A DNA stretch of 34,456 nucleotides, from positions 1 through 34,456 of the forward strand of contig CAYTGU010000016.1 in NCBI GenBank assembly GCA_964437505.1, written 5' to 3'. A program made the translations under genes and the position numbers. Source of the DNA: JAHJDO01 sp964437505 (lineage in GTDB: Bacteria; JAHJDO01). This document shows, piece after piece, positions 15,152 through 24,803 of this stretch. The first letter of the stretch is position 1. The number at the start of each line of letters is the position of its first letter. Below the pieces are notes generated by a model. That model worked only from the letters and a program-made list of their open reading frames with translations. It had not been told where the DNA came from and searched no databases.

Positions 15152-16201
15152 TTAGAATTCGTTTTTTAATATTTTTGCGAGCTTTTTTCCGGCAACGTGT
15201 ATGGAGTATTTTTCTTCAACAGTTTTTCTTCCATTCAGAGCTATTTGTCTCTTAAGTTGGGTGTTCTCAATTAAAGCTCTTAGCTTAGTTTCCCATTCAT
15301 CAGAGGTCTTTGCCAGAAGTCCGTCTTTTCCGTCTTCTATAAAATACTTGTTTTCACCTATATCGCTACATACAGGGGCAATACCTGCGGACATATACTC
15401 TAGGGCTTTAAGCCCGCATTTCCCTCTATTCCACTCATTATCCAGCAAAGGATACACCCCTACATCAAACGTTGTCAATTCAGATGCTATCTCATCGGGT
15501 TTCATCCAGTCGATCATCTCAACTTTTAAATATTCACATTCTCTGTAAGCCCTCTTTAGTTTATCACAATCTTTGGTGCCTATTATTTCAAACGTTATGT
15601 TATTAGTTTTTGCAATGGACATTAAGGGCTCCCTCAACATTATAAGGTCATCCTGATATGTCTTCCCATCTCCCACCCAGCCTATTTTAAATTCACTTCT
15701 CTTCTCTGGGTGTGCAGGCTTAAATTTATCTGTGTCAATGGCTGTTGGCACAATATAAACATTATCATTATGCTTTTGAGCATACTCAGCCAGAAAGTGG
15801 CTTCCAACAATAACAACATCTGACATCCTTAGCATTTGGTTTGTGCGCTTTTTACGCCTTAAGAATATAGCGTCATCAAAATCAAAAACCAGATTTATAT
15901 TAAATAGTTTTTTGTATACCCATAGAAACCTTATAAAGTCTGACTGGTAAACAGTTCTTTGAGCATAAATAATAGTATCTTTACGATTTCGGCTCAATTC
16001 CCTTATAGTCTTTATTGCTTCTCTGTATCGCGCAATACATATATTTTTTTTGAGTATTGGACGAGGAGGCATTATAGAAGTAAAAAATCCGTGCTTTTTC
16101 AATTCCCTGGCATAAAAAACACATCTGTATCTTGTGCTTGGGATGTTATAATCGCCCTTTGGGAAGAATACAATTCTGCTAGGCGTGTTTTTCTTTTTCA
16201 T
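15152..16201 (-). CDS. Glycosyltransferase (GT4-like, GT-B fold)
   Basis: A 349-aa protein. The N-terminal half carries FFPKGDYNIPSTRYRCVFYARELKKHGF and FDFDDAIFLRRKK, typical of the GT4-like group that reads parent glycans. The donor half has FKIGWVGDGKTYQDDL and KCGLKALEYMSAGIAPVCSDIG, with Glu in the nucleotide-sugar position. It probably acts in lipopolysaccharide or O-chain assembly. The ATG at 16201 has AGGTG about 10 bases upstream and overlaps the O-antigen ligase 3' end by 23 bases, so these genes are one transcription unit. Confidence 0.85.
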   Translation of the reverse strand: MKKKNTPSRIVFFPKGDYNIPSTRYRCVFYARELKKHGFFTSIMPPRPILKKNICIARYREAIKTIRELSRNRKDTIIYAQRTVYQSDFIRFLWVYKKLFNINLVFDFDDAIFLRRKKRTNQMLRMSDVVIVGSHFLAEYAQKHNDNVYIVPTAIDTDKFKPAHPEKRSEFKIGWVGDGKTYQDDLIMLREPLMSIAKTNNITFEIIGTKDCDKLKRAYRECEYLKVEMIDWMKPDEIASELTTFDVGVYPLLDNEWNRGKCGLKALEYMSAGIAPVCSDIGENKYFIEDGKDGLLAKTSDEWETKLRALIENTQLKRQIALNGRKTVEEKYSIHVAGKKLAKILKNEF

Positions 16202-17408
16202 TAGTTTCTACACCTATGCCTATGGATATCCCCATGTACAACCAAAACATAAGCCCTATTCTATCTTCGTAAAAGTATCCGGAAATACTGCAAACTAAAA
16301 ACCCAATAATTGTCAAAAGAATTGTGAATAATATATCCTTTTTAAAATAGTCTTCTGTATGTATGTACGACTTATAAACATATTTTATATATCCTGCCAG
16401 AAGGTACATAAAGACTACAAGACCCACTATCCCTGTCTCTATGGGGATCTGCAAGTAAAGATTGTGCGCATCTGACTGCTGAAAATCGCCATGAAGATCA
16501 GTAACATAGAATTTATATTCCGGATCTAGATACATTTTTCTAAATATATTTGGCCCATATCCCACACCTAGCACAGGATGTTTTTTTATAATCTGAAGAC
16601 TATTATGCCATAATGTTAAACGTCCGGATAAAGCTCGGTCAATCCCTTCTCTAAACTCAAACGTAAACTTCACTCTTTCAGTAACCGGGCCGCAAAAAAG
16701 AACCAAAAGCAGTAATGCTGCTAAAAAGGATATCAGCATCTTCCTGCTCTTTCTAAACAGTAATATTAGAAGAATACAAAATAATACTAACCATGGCCCG
16801 CGGGTGAAAGTCAGCACTAATAATATACCTGTTAAGAAAGTAGATAAAATCAGAGCCAGTTTTATGTATTTATTTTTAGCATGGGAAAATACTGTTAGAA
16901 CCAAAGGAATAACAAGTATGCAGTACATTGCTGAACGGCTATAGCTACTAAAGGCGCCTGTAGCTCTTCCATACTCTGTTAATGTGTTATTGAAATAACC
17001 GCATATGCCATATATGGAAAAAACAGATGCTGAAATAGCTAATACATATACTATTTTCAGCATCTGTTTATTGGTTTTTATATTATTTATTACAATAAAA
17101 AATAGTATGATTTGTTTCAAGAACTGGGACCTGAATTCATAGAAACTATATGAAGGAGCTATTGAGCTAACCGAAGCTATTACAATAGCAATTCCCCAGT
17201 ACATAATAGGAAAATTCAGAGGAGTTTTTATAAAATGCGCATCAGGAACGTATCTTAGCTTTATTATCCACGCAATGAGAGGAATAAGAAGAGCGATTGA
17301 TTCAATAGATGCAGTATGCTTAAACGGCATAATAAAAACCAAAAGAAGTATGCCATACTCAATAATTCTGTCACATATAGTGGATATTTTTAAAGTATTT
17401 GCCCTCAT
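16179..17408 (-). CDS. O-antigen ligase / polymerase-like membrane protein
   Basis: A 409-aa polytopic membrane protein with about eleven or twelve predicted spans. The signature region is the periplasmic loop with SGRLTLWHNSLQIIKKHPVLGVGYGPN and DAHNLYLQIPIETGIVGL, the Wzy_C pattern of WaaL/RfaL O-antigen ligases and related polymerases. It would join undecaprenyl-linked O-chain to lipid A-core or polymerise repeats in the periplasm; the sequence alone does not decide which. The ATG at 17408 forms an ATGA overlap with the heptosyltransferase stop and has GGA six bases upstream. A start at 17432 is possible but overlaps more. Confidence 0.87.
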   Translation of the reverse strand: MRANTLKISTICDRIIEYGILLLVFIMPFKHTASIESIALLIPLIAWIIKLRYVPDAHFIKTPLNFPIMYWGIAIVIASVSSIAPSYSFYEFRSQFLKQIILFFIVINNIKTNKQMLKIVYVLAISASVFSIYGICGYFNNTLTEYGRATGAFSSYSRSAMYCILVIPLVLTVFSHAKNKYIKLALILSTFLTGILLVLTFTRGPWLVLFCILLILLFRKSRKMLISFLAALLLLVLFCGPVTERVKFTFEFREGIDRALSGRLTLWHNSLQIIKKHPVLGVGYGPNIFRKMYLDPEYKFYVTDLHGDFQQSDAHNLYLQIPIETGIVGLVVFMYLLAGYIKYVYKSYIHTEDYFKKDILFTILLTIIGFLVCSISGYFYEDRIGLMFWLYMGISIGIGVETNEKEKHA

Positions 17409-18424
17409 CTCGTTCCGAGTAGCTCTACACATGCTTTAAATACTTCATCAACGGATATATTCTTCATGCAGTCAATTGTATCACACTCTCTCTTCCAGCA
17501 CGAAACACATGGTATATCTTTCTGAATAATAATATTCTTTGTTCCATACGGACCGTTTCTTTCAGGATCCGAGGGACCATACAGACCAACAACAGGAACT
17601 TCTAATGCAGCTGCAAGATGAGTAGGCCCTGTGTCAGAGCCAACAAAAAGATCACAGCTCTTAATTATTGCCCCGAGTTGTTTTATAGTAGATTGAGGCA
17701 TTATTGTAATTCTATTGTTCGTCTTGCTTCTAATATTTTCTATTAACTTTTTTTCTTGAGGGCCCCATGACATAATTACTTTTGCATTAGCATTCCTATA
17801 TTTTGTTAATTTATCTGCAAGGCGTGGAAAGTTTTCAGCCGGCCAGCGTTTTGTAGGCCATCCGGCGCCGGGATTCAGCATAATAATTTTATCCCTCTCG
17901 GGAACCAGTTTCTCTGATGCAAAAAAATCCTTTGCAAATCTTAAATCCTGCACGGATATGTGAATTTTAAAGTCATAGATATATTCAGATATACCCAGCG
18001 GTTCAAGCAGGCTCAGATTTTTATCCACTACATGAACAGCTTTTTGAGGCGGTGTTACCTTATGATTGTAAAACATGTAGCTTAATTCACGACTATTAAT
18101 TTTGCTAAAGCCAATCCTGTGGCTTGCTTTGCTTAAATAAGCTAAGATTCCGCTTCTGAATAGTCCTTGAAGATCCAGCGCAATATCAAACTTCTTTTTA
18201 CGCAGTATTTTGATCAGCTGAAAAAAACTATTATTATCAAAAGAAATTATCTCTATCAGATCCGGATTACCAGCTAGTAGATCAGAAAACTTGTTTTTGA
18301 CAATCCATGTGATTTCTGCTTTAGGATAGTGCTTTCTCAATGTTGCAAGCACCGGCAGAGCGTGAATAACATCGCCCATTGAGGAGGGTTTGATGATTAA
18401 GATTTTATTATTTTCACTTCTCAT
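17405..18424 (-). CDS. Glycosyltransferase family 9 (heptosyltransferase, WaaF-like)
   Basis: A 339-aa GT9 enzyme beginning ILIIKPSSMGDVIHALPVLATLRKHYP, the standard acceptor-domain opening. The donor domain has LNPGAGWPTKRWPAENF and FVGSDTGPTHLAAALEVPVVGLYGPSDPERNGPYG. It ends with a Cys-rich segment (PCVSCWKRECDTIDCM) seen in heptosyltransferase II. It should transfer an ADP-heptose-derived unit to the lipopolysaccharide inner core in the cytoplasm. The ATG overlaps the stop of a possible 24-codon frame by ATGA, and its own stop overlaps the O-antigen ligase ATG in the same way. Confidence 0.9.
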   Translation of the reverse strand: MRSENNKILIIKPSSMGDVIHALPVLATLRKHYPKAEITWIVKNKFSDLLAGNPDLIEIISFDNNSFFQLIKILRKKKFDIALDLQGLFRSGILAYLSKASHRIGFSKINSRELSYMFYNHKVTPPQKAVHVVDKNLSLLEPLGISEYIYDFKIHISVQDLRFAKDFFASEKLVPERDKIIMLNPGAGWPTKRWPAENFPRLADKLTKYRNANAKVIMSWGPQEKKLIENIRSKTNNRITIMPQSTIKQLGAIIKSCDLFVGSDTGPTHLAAALEVPVVGLYGPSDPERNGPYGTKNIIIQKDIPCVSCWKRECDTIDCMKNISVDEVFKACVELLGTR

Positions 18425-18495
18425 GCAGTTGCATCAAAAATTACCTTGAATTCTTTTAGCGTCTTTTGTTCTGGTCTTGTGATGGTTTTTAGCAT
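18421..18495 (-). CDS. Possible 24-codon leader or small ORF before the heptosyltransferase
   Basis: The frame starts at ATG 18495, begins MLKTITRPEQKTLK and ends in an ATGA overlap with the heptosyltransferase start. AAGG lies 8 bases before its ATG, overlapping the stop of the secreted-protein gene. The arrangement fits translational coupling, but no homology is recognised and it may be chance. Confidence 0.3.
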   Translation of the reverse strand: MLKTITRPEQKTLKEFKVIFDATA

Positions 18496-18505
18496 TTTAA
18501 TAGCC

Positions 18506-20869
18506 TTATTCCTCAGTTTTTGGAATAAATAAAATCTGTGGAGTGCCTGAAAGCTCAATCCCTTTCCTTGTAATAGAATGATTGCCTTCATAAGTACCAT
18601 AGGCAGGCTTTAACTGTCCTGCTCCTATTACTCCTTCTGTATTAATTGACGGCTCAAGTTCATATTTACGAAAAGACGACCCAAAATCAGAAACAGGAAT
18701 ACTTTGCCAAACTATATACCTATGACTATCATCTATGGTTTTAAGTGTGCCTACTTCGCCTGTTGTTATATTTTCCACACTACCTGCATATTCTTTAGCG
18801 CCAGATATTAGGAACTCCATAACATCAACCATCATCCACGCTTTCTCAATTTCATTTGAAGCATACCCTATCGCTCCTTCTGAAAGATTATAAACCATAT
18901 TATATTTTGCAGCCCATATCAACTCTAGCATTACACCATAACCATAGTTTATACCTCCCCAGAAACGAAATGCTGTTGGGTAGCCTCCTGTGCCCCAACT
19001 TGCTTCTGCCCAACCTGAGCACCAGTAGTCGCCTTGATACCATCCATTCAATGCTCTAGACCATTCATCATTAAACCAGCCCTCACTCCAATCATCGGGA
19101 TGACCGCTATATTTACTCATCCTTTTTTGTTTATAGTCTGTTACATAACCACCTATAACAATTGGATTCACCATTAACGCACCGTTGCCGTCTCCTGCTC
19201 CATCTGATGCTGAGATAATTAGAAATAGATGATTGTCTCCTATATCTCCATCTTCTGCTTTTATTACTGCTCCTGATATTGTACCTGCTCCATCTGCCAG
19301 CTCCAATGTCTCCAGCTTTTCTCCGCCTGCGTATAATTCATAGGCGCTATTTATGATATTGGCTATTCCAAAACTTACCTCTCCTGCATAATCGCTCTTT
19401 TCCCATTCTTCCGGAACTGTGCAATCAGGATTGATCTTTTCTTTTCGCCATTCATCATCGTCATTCTTTACATAGCTTTCTGTGCCAGAAAGTTTATTTA
19501 CCATGCCTTCAGGCGGTGGATTAACAGATGTTCCGTAGTTATAACACTGAACTGTTATAGTGAATGTTTCTGTTTGTGATACAGGACTGCCGGTTTCTAC
19601 GTATTCAGGGGAAAGCTGGACGTGGAAGTAGTAGGGTAGCTCCTCTATTTTGACATTTATATATGTCTCTTTTGTATTCCCTGCCTGGTCAAAAGCTATG
19701 GCTTTCAGAGTATAGTCACCATTGGGAAAGAGAGGCTCACCATGGTCATCTTTTTCTGTTGTATCCCAAGTGTAGGCATAATCATTATCTGCAGGATAAT
19801 CAGTATTATCCCTCAGCAATCTTAACCCTGGCATTTCATCCGGTGTATCATCCTGTTCGCCTACCCAAAGTTCTAACCTGGCAATACCCGAGCCATCACT
19901 GTCATCGTCTATATCATTAGCATATATTTTGACTTCTACTTCTTCTCCATGGACATTGTATTTGCCGTCTTCTTCTGGTTCAATTTCCTCTCCGTCTATT
20001 TCTATAGGCCCGTATATCTTTTGGCCCTGCTCATCTTCTTTGCCAAAGGTTAAGGTGGAGAATTTGGCTTTGTTTTGCTCCTGCAGATTCCGGAATTGGA
20101 TATTAGGGGCAAGAAGATTACGACCTTTCTTGACACACCACCAATCAGGGTCAGGGACTATATCAATACCTACGGTCTCATAACACCACTCCACCAGCCC
20201 GTCACATCTAAAGGATACACCAGGGCTCCTGTAACCTTCAAAAAAGTCATAGTCAATCTCAGGGTCTACTTGATCTTTCGCGGCATCTATAATGTCCCGA
20301 CGATCTTTAGCATCCAGTTGGTCAGAAGTCCGCACACCCCAGAAATCTTTGGTATCTAAAAATGTCTGGAAATCATTGTGACTGGGGCCTTCGGCTAAAG
20401 ATTCTATGGTCTTGTGACTGGCCCTTATCTCTGGTTTATTTAGCTCATCCGGCTCCCAGTAGTTGTATAACCCGGCATGGCCCATCTTGCGGAATCTCTC
20501 TATGGTCTTCTTTAAGATCATTTTTTCTATTGGTTTGGCAAAAAGAATTATATCTATCCACTGGGTTATCCCGCTCATGTCAAAATTCCGGTAGATAGCA
20601 TCGCCCTTCTCAAATGTAACTCCATCACCTGAAACCTTAGGTATCTCTGGAAACTTCCAGGCCACAGGTATGGTCCTGCGCAGACCTACAATATTATCTA
20701 TAATTACTCGTGACTTGCCTCTGTCTTCTGGTTTTCTTCCTTGTCCACGGCCTTTCCCTTGACCTCCTTTGGCAGCAATAACATGTGTGACGGAAATGAA
20801 CATCAAACCAATAAACAATATAATATTTATTATGGACATTATTCTTCTAAGTCGCCTTATCTTCCGCAT
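18506..20869 (-). CDS. Secreted permuted NlpC/P60-like (YiiX-type) protein with Ig-like region
   Basis: From the preferred ATG this is 787 aa. It has a signal peptide (basic RKIRRLRRI, core IINIILFIGLMFISV, cleavage near AA in VIAAKG) and then a Gly/Arg/Lys-rich stretch. Residues about 85-235 resemble the permuted papain-like YiiX/NlpC-P60 fold: His in RKMGHAGLY (H131), an ALD-type helix region and the nucleophile in SFRCDGLVEWC (C222). An Ig-like segment follows (VEVKIYANDIDDDSDGSG to FPNGDYTLKAIAFDQAGN), then a long Trp/Gly-rich unknown C-terminus. It may be a cell-wall or lipid-acting hydrolase. ATG 20869 has GGGGAGAG upstream; a TTG at 20887 is the alternative. It follows three HEAT-repeat genes. 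Confidence 0.7.
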   Translation of the reverse strand: MRKIRRLRRIMSIINIILFIGLMFISVTHVIAAKGGQGKGRGQGRKPEDRGKSRVIIDNIVGLRRTIPVAWKFPEIPKVSGDGVTFEKGDAIYRNFDMSGITQWIDIILFAKPIEKMILKKTIERFRKMGHAGLYNYWEPDELNKPEIRASHKTIESLAEGPSHNDFQTFLDTKDFWGVRTSDQLDAKDRRDIIDAAKDQVDPEIDYDFFEGYRSPGVSFRCDGLVEWCYETVGIDIVPDPDWWCVKKGRNLLAPNIQFRNLQEQNKAKFSTLTFGKEDEQGQKIYGPIEIDGEEIEPEEDGKYNVHGEEVEVKIYANDIDDDSDGSGIARLELWVGEQDDTPDEMPGLRLLRDNTDYPADNDYAYTWDTTEKDDHGEPLFPNGDYTLKAIAFDQAGNTKETYINVKIEELPYYFHVQLSPEYVETGSPVSQTETFTITVQCYNYGTSVNPPPEGMVNKLSGTESYVKNDDDEWRKEKINPDCTVPEEWEKSDYAGEVSFGIANIINSAYELYAGGEKLETLELADGAGTISGAVIKAEDGDIGDNHLFLIISASDGAGDGNGALMVNPIVIGGYVTDYKQKRMSKYSGHPDDWSEGWFNDEWSRALNGWYQGDYWCSGWAEASWGTGGYPTAFRFWGGINYGYGVMLELIWAAKYNMVYNLSEGAIGYASNEIEKAWMMVDVMEFLISGAKEYAGSVENITTGEVGTLKTIDDSHRYIVWQSIPVSDFGSSFRKYELEPSINTEGVIGAGQLKPAYGTYEGNHSITRKGIELSGTPQILFIPKTEE

Positions 20870-20894
20870 TTTCTCATCTCTCCCCAAATATGGA

Positions 20895-21854
20895 TTATCT
20901 TTCTGTTAATTTCCTGTATGCTTCGTTTAGGTCTTTCATAATATGTGCTTTATGTTTATATTCTTCCATTTTCTTCGTCAAGGACTCAAGTGCTCTCTTA
21001 TCGCCAAGGTTACCCAAGGCTATCGCAGCTTGAACATCTATCTCTACATCTTCTTCAAGAATCTTTATCAAAGGCTCAACTACCCTCTTATCACCAATCT
21101 TACCAAGAGCAATTGTGGCAGACTTTCTTAAAAGGCGCCTATCGCTATTGTCATATTCCTGTTCCACATATTTACCATTCAGGACTTCCAGTAAGACCTG
21201 AAAGGCCTCTTCGTTTTTTGTCCTCATTTCACCAAGGGCTTTAACTGCTTTATGTTTTGAGTAAAAATAGGGGTCTTCTTTGATAAGTTTAACAAGAGTT
21301 TTTACTACCTCTGGAGTATCTACTGTAAGCCCTTTGGCAGCAATTGCTCTCTTTTTAGGGTCTTCACTCTTGGTAACAGCAAGAAGTGGTTTAACTATCC
21401 TTTTATCCTTAAACTTAACCAGTCCCCTCAAAACATGTATTTGTACTTCATAACTTTCATCATTTAGGGCTTCAATAAGTGGTTCTATAGCTCTTTTATC
21501 ACCTATGAGACCCAGGGTAAAGGCAGCTTCAGCACGGATGAGCTCGTGCTCGGTTTTATCCTGCAATACTTTAATCAATGGCTCTACAGCCTTGGGGTCT
21601 TTTAAGGTATGGCCTAATTTTGAGGCCGCATACTTGCGATAGATACGAGGGTTTCTTTTGTTTACAAAGGCTGTTATCATTTTATCTGTGGTGGTTTCTT
21701 CTTCAGCTTTTTTGCCTGTCATTAAGTCTACAATATATCCTATCTTTTTAACAGACTGCACAGTGTGGGTAATTATTGGTATTACTATTGCTATTAACAA
21801 CAATGTTATTATTGAGACTACTATCAAAATTTTCTTCTTTTTGCTTATTTTCAT
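20895..21854 (-). CDS. Membrane-anchored HEAT-repeat protein (paralogue A)
   Basis: A 319-aa protein with an N-terminal basic segment (KISKKKKI) and one membrane span (LIVVSIITLLLIAIVIPII), then about six or seven HEAT/PBS-lyase-type helical repeats. Typical units are DPKAVEPLIKVLQDKTEHELI, EAAFTLGLIGDKRAIEPLIE and ATIALGKIGDKRVVEPLIK. HEAT arrays are protein-binding scaffolds; here the array would face the periplasm if the span is an N-in anchor. It is strongly similar to the neighbouring gene at 21882, including the ribosome-binding site (AAGGAG, then AAGATG at the start), so the two arose by tandem duplication. Confidence 0.85.
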   Translation of the reverse strand: MKISKKKKILIVVSIITLLLIAIVIPIITHTVQSVKKIGYIVDLMTGKKAEEETTTDKMITAFVNKRNPRIYRKYAASKLGHTLKDPKAVEPLIKVLQDKTEHELIRAEAAFTLGLIGDKRAIEPLIEALNDESYEVQIHVLRGLVKFKDKRIVKPLLAVTKSEDPKKRAIAAKGLTVDTPEVVKTLVKLIKEDPYFYSKHKAVKALGEMRTKNEEAFQVLLEVLNGKYVEQEYDNSDRRLLRKSATIALGKIGDKRVVEPLIKILEEDVEIDVQAAIALGNLGDKRALESLTKKMEEYKHKAHIMKDLNEAYRKLTER

Positions 21855-21881
21855 CTTGCTAAACTCCTTATATACAAACCA

Positions 21882-22823
21882 TTATTTTGTCAGCTTCCTG
21901 TATGCTTCATTAAGGTCTTTCATAATGTGTGCCTTGTTCTTTTTTTCTTCCATCCTTTTCATTAAAGGTTCTATTGCCCTTTTATCTCCAAGATCACCCA
22001 AAGCTATGGCAGCTTCATGATAAAAATAGCGGTCTTCTTTAAGAATCTTTAACAGTGGCTCAACTGCCCTTTTGTCTCCTATCTTGCCCAAGCTAAGTAT
22101 AGCAGTAGATATTAAAAGGTCTCTGTCTCCATATTTACCATCCATGACTTCAAGTAGAACCTGAAATGCCTCTTCATTTTTTGTCCTTGTCTCTCCAAGT
22201 GCTCTGACAGATACATATTTTGACGAAAAATATGTATCTTCTCTAATAAGACCAATAAGAGTTGCTATTGCTTCCGGAGTATCTATCGTAAGTCCCTTGG
22301 CAGCAATAGCTCTCTTTTTTGAGTCTTCGCCCTTTGTAACAGCGATAAGTGGCTTGATTATCCTCTCATCTTTAAAATCATTAAGCGCCCTTAAAACACC
22401 TATCTGAACTTCGTAACTTTCATCATTCAGGGCTTCCAAAAGCGGCTCTATGGCTCTTTTATCTCCTATAAGCCCAAGAGTAAAAGCTGCCTCGGCACGA
22501 ATAAGCTCGTGCTCGGTTTTGTCCTGCAATACTCCAATTAGGGGTTCTACGGCTTTGGCGTCTTTCATACTATGGCCCAATTTTGAGGCTGCATATTTGC
22601 GATAGATACCTGGATTTCTCTTATCTACAAATGCCTCTATCAGTCCTTCTACGCCAATATCTTCTTCTTCAGTTCTTTGGCCTGTCAGCAGATCTATAAT
22701 ATACTTTATCTTCCCAATGTTTCGCACGGTCCTAACCGGATTGGGCCCTAGCGTAATCAAGAACAAGAATATTACAACTGCCGACACTATTATAAAAACT
22801 TTTTTCTTCTTACTCATCTTCAT
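21882..22823 (-). CDS. Membrane-anchored HEAT-repeat protein (paralogue B)
   Basis: A 313-aa protein with the same plan as its neighbour: basic start (KMSKKKKVF), one membrane span (IIVSAVVIFLFLITLG) and a string of HEAT units such as AEAAFTLGLIGDKRAIEPLLE and AILSLGKIGDKRAVEPLLK. Both share the stretch DKTEHELIRAEAAFTLGLIG unchanged and the ending DLNEAYRKLT. GAGGAG lies about 9 bases before the ATG. It is probably an envelope scaffold or adaptor, with an unknown partner. It lies 27 bases upstream of the paralogue and 41 bases after the larger HEAT protein. Confidence 0.85.
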   Translation of the reverse strand: MKMSKKKKVFIIVSAVVIFLFLITLGPNPVRTVRNIGKIKYIIDLLTGQRTEEEDIGVEGLIEAFVDKRNPGIYRKYAASKLGHSMKDAKAVEPLIGVLQDKTEHELIRAEAAFTLGLIGDKRAIEPLLEALNDESYEVQIGVLRALNDFKDERIIKPLIAVTKGEDSKKRAIAAKGLTIDTPEAIATLIGLIREDTYFSSKYVSVRALGETRTKNEEAFQVLLEVMDGKYGDRDLLISTAILSLGKIGDKRAVEPLLKILKEDRYFYHEAAIALGDLGDKRAIEPLMKRMEEKKNKAHIMKDLNEAYRKLTK

Positions 22824-22864
22824 CTTGTTAATCTCCTCATATCATATCTGTTTTTTATCCCTGG

Positions 22865-24301
22865 TCATAATTTATTATTTCTTTCTTGGCCTAACCATTT
22901 TTCCTTATTATCCAGTGTGTCTTGAGCAATTTCCATTATATATAAATCATGACGTGCCAAAAAATTTTCTAATATTGGAATTCCTTTTGGGCTACCTAAC
23001 ATTATCAAGGAGCGACCTATGGCAACATGTATATCATCATAAATACAGCTTTTTTCTTCTTTGGTTAACTCGTATTCTTTTAAGAGTGGCTCTATTGCCT
23101 CTGAGTTTCCAATTTCCCCAAGACCTCTTGCAATAGTAGCCTTAGGCTCTACGCAACCAGCAGGTTGCTTTAATTCGTTAAGTAAGTATTTGAATGATTC
23201 ATCATCACCAAATTTTGCTAAGGCTATAGCCATTTCTGCTTTAGTCCAATCATCTTTCTCAATTGCAAACACCTCTTTCAATGGAATAAAGGCTGTCTTG
23301 TTTCTTATTTCTCCCAAAGCTTTGGCTGTATCAGACCTGATGCACCGATCGGGATCGTGTAAAAATGGGACAAGATATTCTATTGAACCTACAGCCTTAA
23401 TATTTCCTAGTGCTGGTATAATAGCCCTTCTACCCAAGTTCTCTGGCCCTTCCCTCAACATCTCTATTAATGAGATGGCTGCTTTACCAGTAACATTCCC
23501 AGGTATTTCTGAAATGCGAGACAATGCTCCCGCTGCTGCCACCCGCAGTTCATTGCTTTCGTCTTCCAGAAGTTTAATGAGTACATCCACCGCTCTTGGG
23601 TCATTTATCAATCCGAGTGTATGGATGGCATAATCTCGCACAAATTCGGATTCTGACTTATCTCCAGCAATTTTAATGAGAATAGAAGTTGCTTCTTTAT
23701 CCTTCTCCAGGAATTCCATAAAAAGTTTCCGGCCCATATCTGTCATCATTCTGTTCCCAGCACCCTGACGCAGAGCCGGCAAGGCTACGGGCCAGACTGA
23801 AGGTATATCTTCATCCAGCTCTAAGACGCTAGCAAAAGGGATACAGGCAAACCCTGCAGCTTCAGTGTGTCCAAATATTATACATGTTGCATTCATTGCT
23901 CTTATGTAAAAATAAGGATACAATAAAATGAGTACTAATATTCCTATAACCAATATAGTTGTTACCACTAGAGATGTTTTAGGATATTTTTTCTTACGTT
24001 TTTGTTTTATCGCTTCCAATATTATTCCAATTATCGCCCCAAGAATAAAGACGCCTATCAAACCTATTGCTATATCATAAATAAATCCGCATATAGGAAT
24101 ATTCCCAGAAACTAATCCACATAAAGGGTCAAAAATCACGAAATAAGGCAAATGAAAAAATTCCCACAAACTACCAAAATGAAAAATAAGTACGGCTATT
24201 ACAAAAAATAATATATCAATTACTACAAACAATAATCCAATACCAAACCAGCAAGGTAGCTTTTTCCATTTTTCGTAACAAGTGGACGCAAACTTTCCCA
24301 T
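22865..24301 (-). CDS. Polytopic membrane protein with C-terminal HEAT repeats
   Basis: A 478-aa protein. The first 140 residues hold three hydrophobic spans (IGLLFVVIDILFFVIAVLI; a second around AIGLIGVFILGAIIGII; a third around TTILVIGILVLILLYPYF). The remaining 330 residues are HEAT repeats, with units such as YAIHTLGLINDPRAVDVLIK and KALGEIRNKTAFIPLKEVF. It resembles the next two genes only in the repeat type, not in the membrane part. It is probably a membrane-docked scaffold. The ATG lies 4 bases after the last pseudopilin stop and has GAGG about 9 bases upstream, so it belongs to the pseudopilin transcription unit. Confidence 0.83.
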   Translation of the reverse strand: MGKFASTCYEKWKKLPCWFGIGLLFVVIDILFFVIAVLIFHFGSLWEFFHLPYFVIFDPLCGLVSGNIPICGFIYDIAIGLIGVFILGAIIGIILEAIKQKRKKKYPKTSLVVTTILVIGILVLILLYPYFYIRAMNATCIIFGHTEAAGFACIPFASVLELDEDIPSVWPVALPALRQGAGNRMMTDMGRKLFMEFLEKDKEATSILIKIAGDKSESEFVRDYAIHTLGLINDPRAVDVLIKLLEDESNELRVAAAGALSRISEIPGNVTGKAAISLIEMLREGPENLGRRAIIPALGNIKAVGSIEYLVPFLHDPDRCIRSDTAKALGEIRNKTAFIPLKEVFAIEKDDWTKAEMAIALAKFGDDESFKYLLNELKQPAGCVEPKATIARGLGEIGNSEAIEPLLKEYELTKEEKSCIYDDIHVAIGRSLIMLGSPKGIPILENFLARHDLYIMEIAQDTLDNKEKWLGQERNNKL

Positions 24302-24305
24302 TCTC

Positions 24306-24803
24306 TTATTCCTCTTCAGGTACTATTACTACTTCTCCTTCAACATGCCCATCAACCCAGAGTATGTTTGCCCTGTCTCCAAGATGTGGATTTTGGCTTT
24401 CAGGTAATTTTGCACATACTAACAGCCAATCATTTGTTGCATTCCTTTTAATACCTTCATGATATACATAGCTTAATTCATTAAGCCTGAAAGGCTCCTC
24501 TGTTGAGGGACAAACAAAAATCTCATGCCGGTTATTTATATAATCTGTGAGAGCGTCTACTAAACTTCCTTCTTCCCCTGAAGGAGCATACCTTACAGAT
24601 TGAGGATACGTTCTATAATTCTGAAGGTACATTGCGAGAGCATAGCTCAGTTGTTTTAGGTTGCTGGTGCATTGAATCTGCTCACCCTTCTTTATGACTT
24701 TCATGGTAGCAGGGTAAAGCAACAGAGCCAATGTAAGAATGATTGCCATTACCACAATCATCTCTATTAAGGTGAATGCTTCTTTATTCTGAACCTTTTG
24801 CAC
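24306..24803 (-). CDS. Type II/IV pseudopilin-like protein
   Basis: From the preferred GTG this is 165 aa. It has a prepilin-type N-terminus AFTLIEMIVVMAIILTLALLL with Glu at position 5 of the mature form, then a region of alternating polar segments and a C-terminal NILWVDGHVEG. That ending resembles the H-x9-DG motif of PVC prepilin-like proteins, but one residue longer from the His. The residue before the cleavage site is Ala instead of Gly. The GTG at 24803 is preceded by AAGGAG and overlaps the previous stop by 20 bases; an ATG at 24842 is possible but poorly spaced. It is probably an inner-membrane component of a secretion or pilus-like machine. Confidence 0.82.
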   Translation of the reverse strand: MQKVQNKEAFTLIEMIVVMAIILTLALLLYPATMKVIKKGEQIQCTSNLKQLSYALAMYLQNYRTYPQSVRYAPSGEEGSLVDALTDYINNRHEIFVCPSTEEPFRLNELSYVYHEGIKRNATNDWLLVCAKLPESQNPHLGDRANILWVDGHVEGEVVIVPEEE

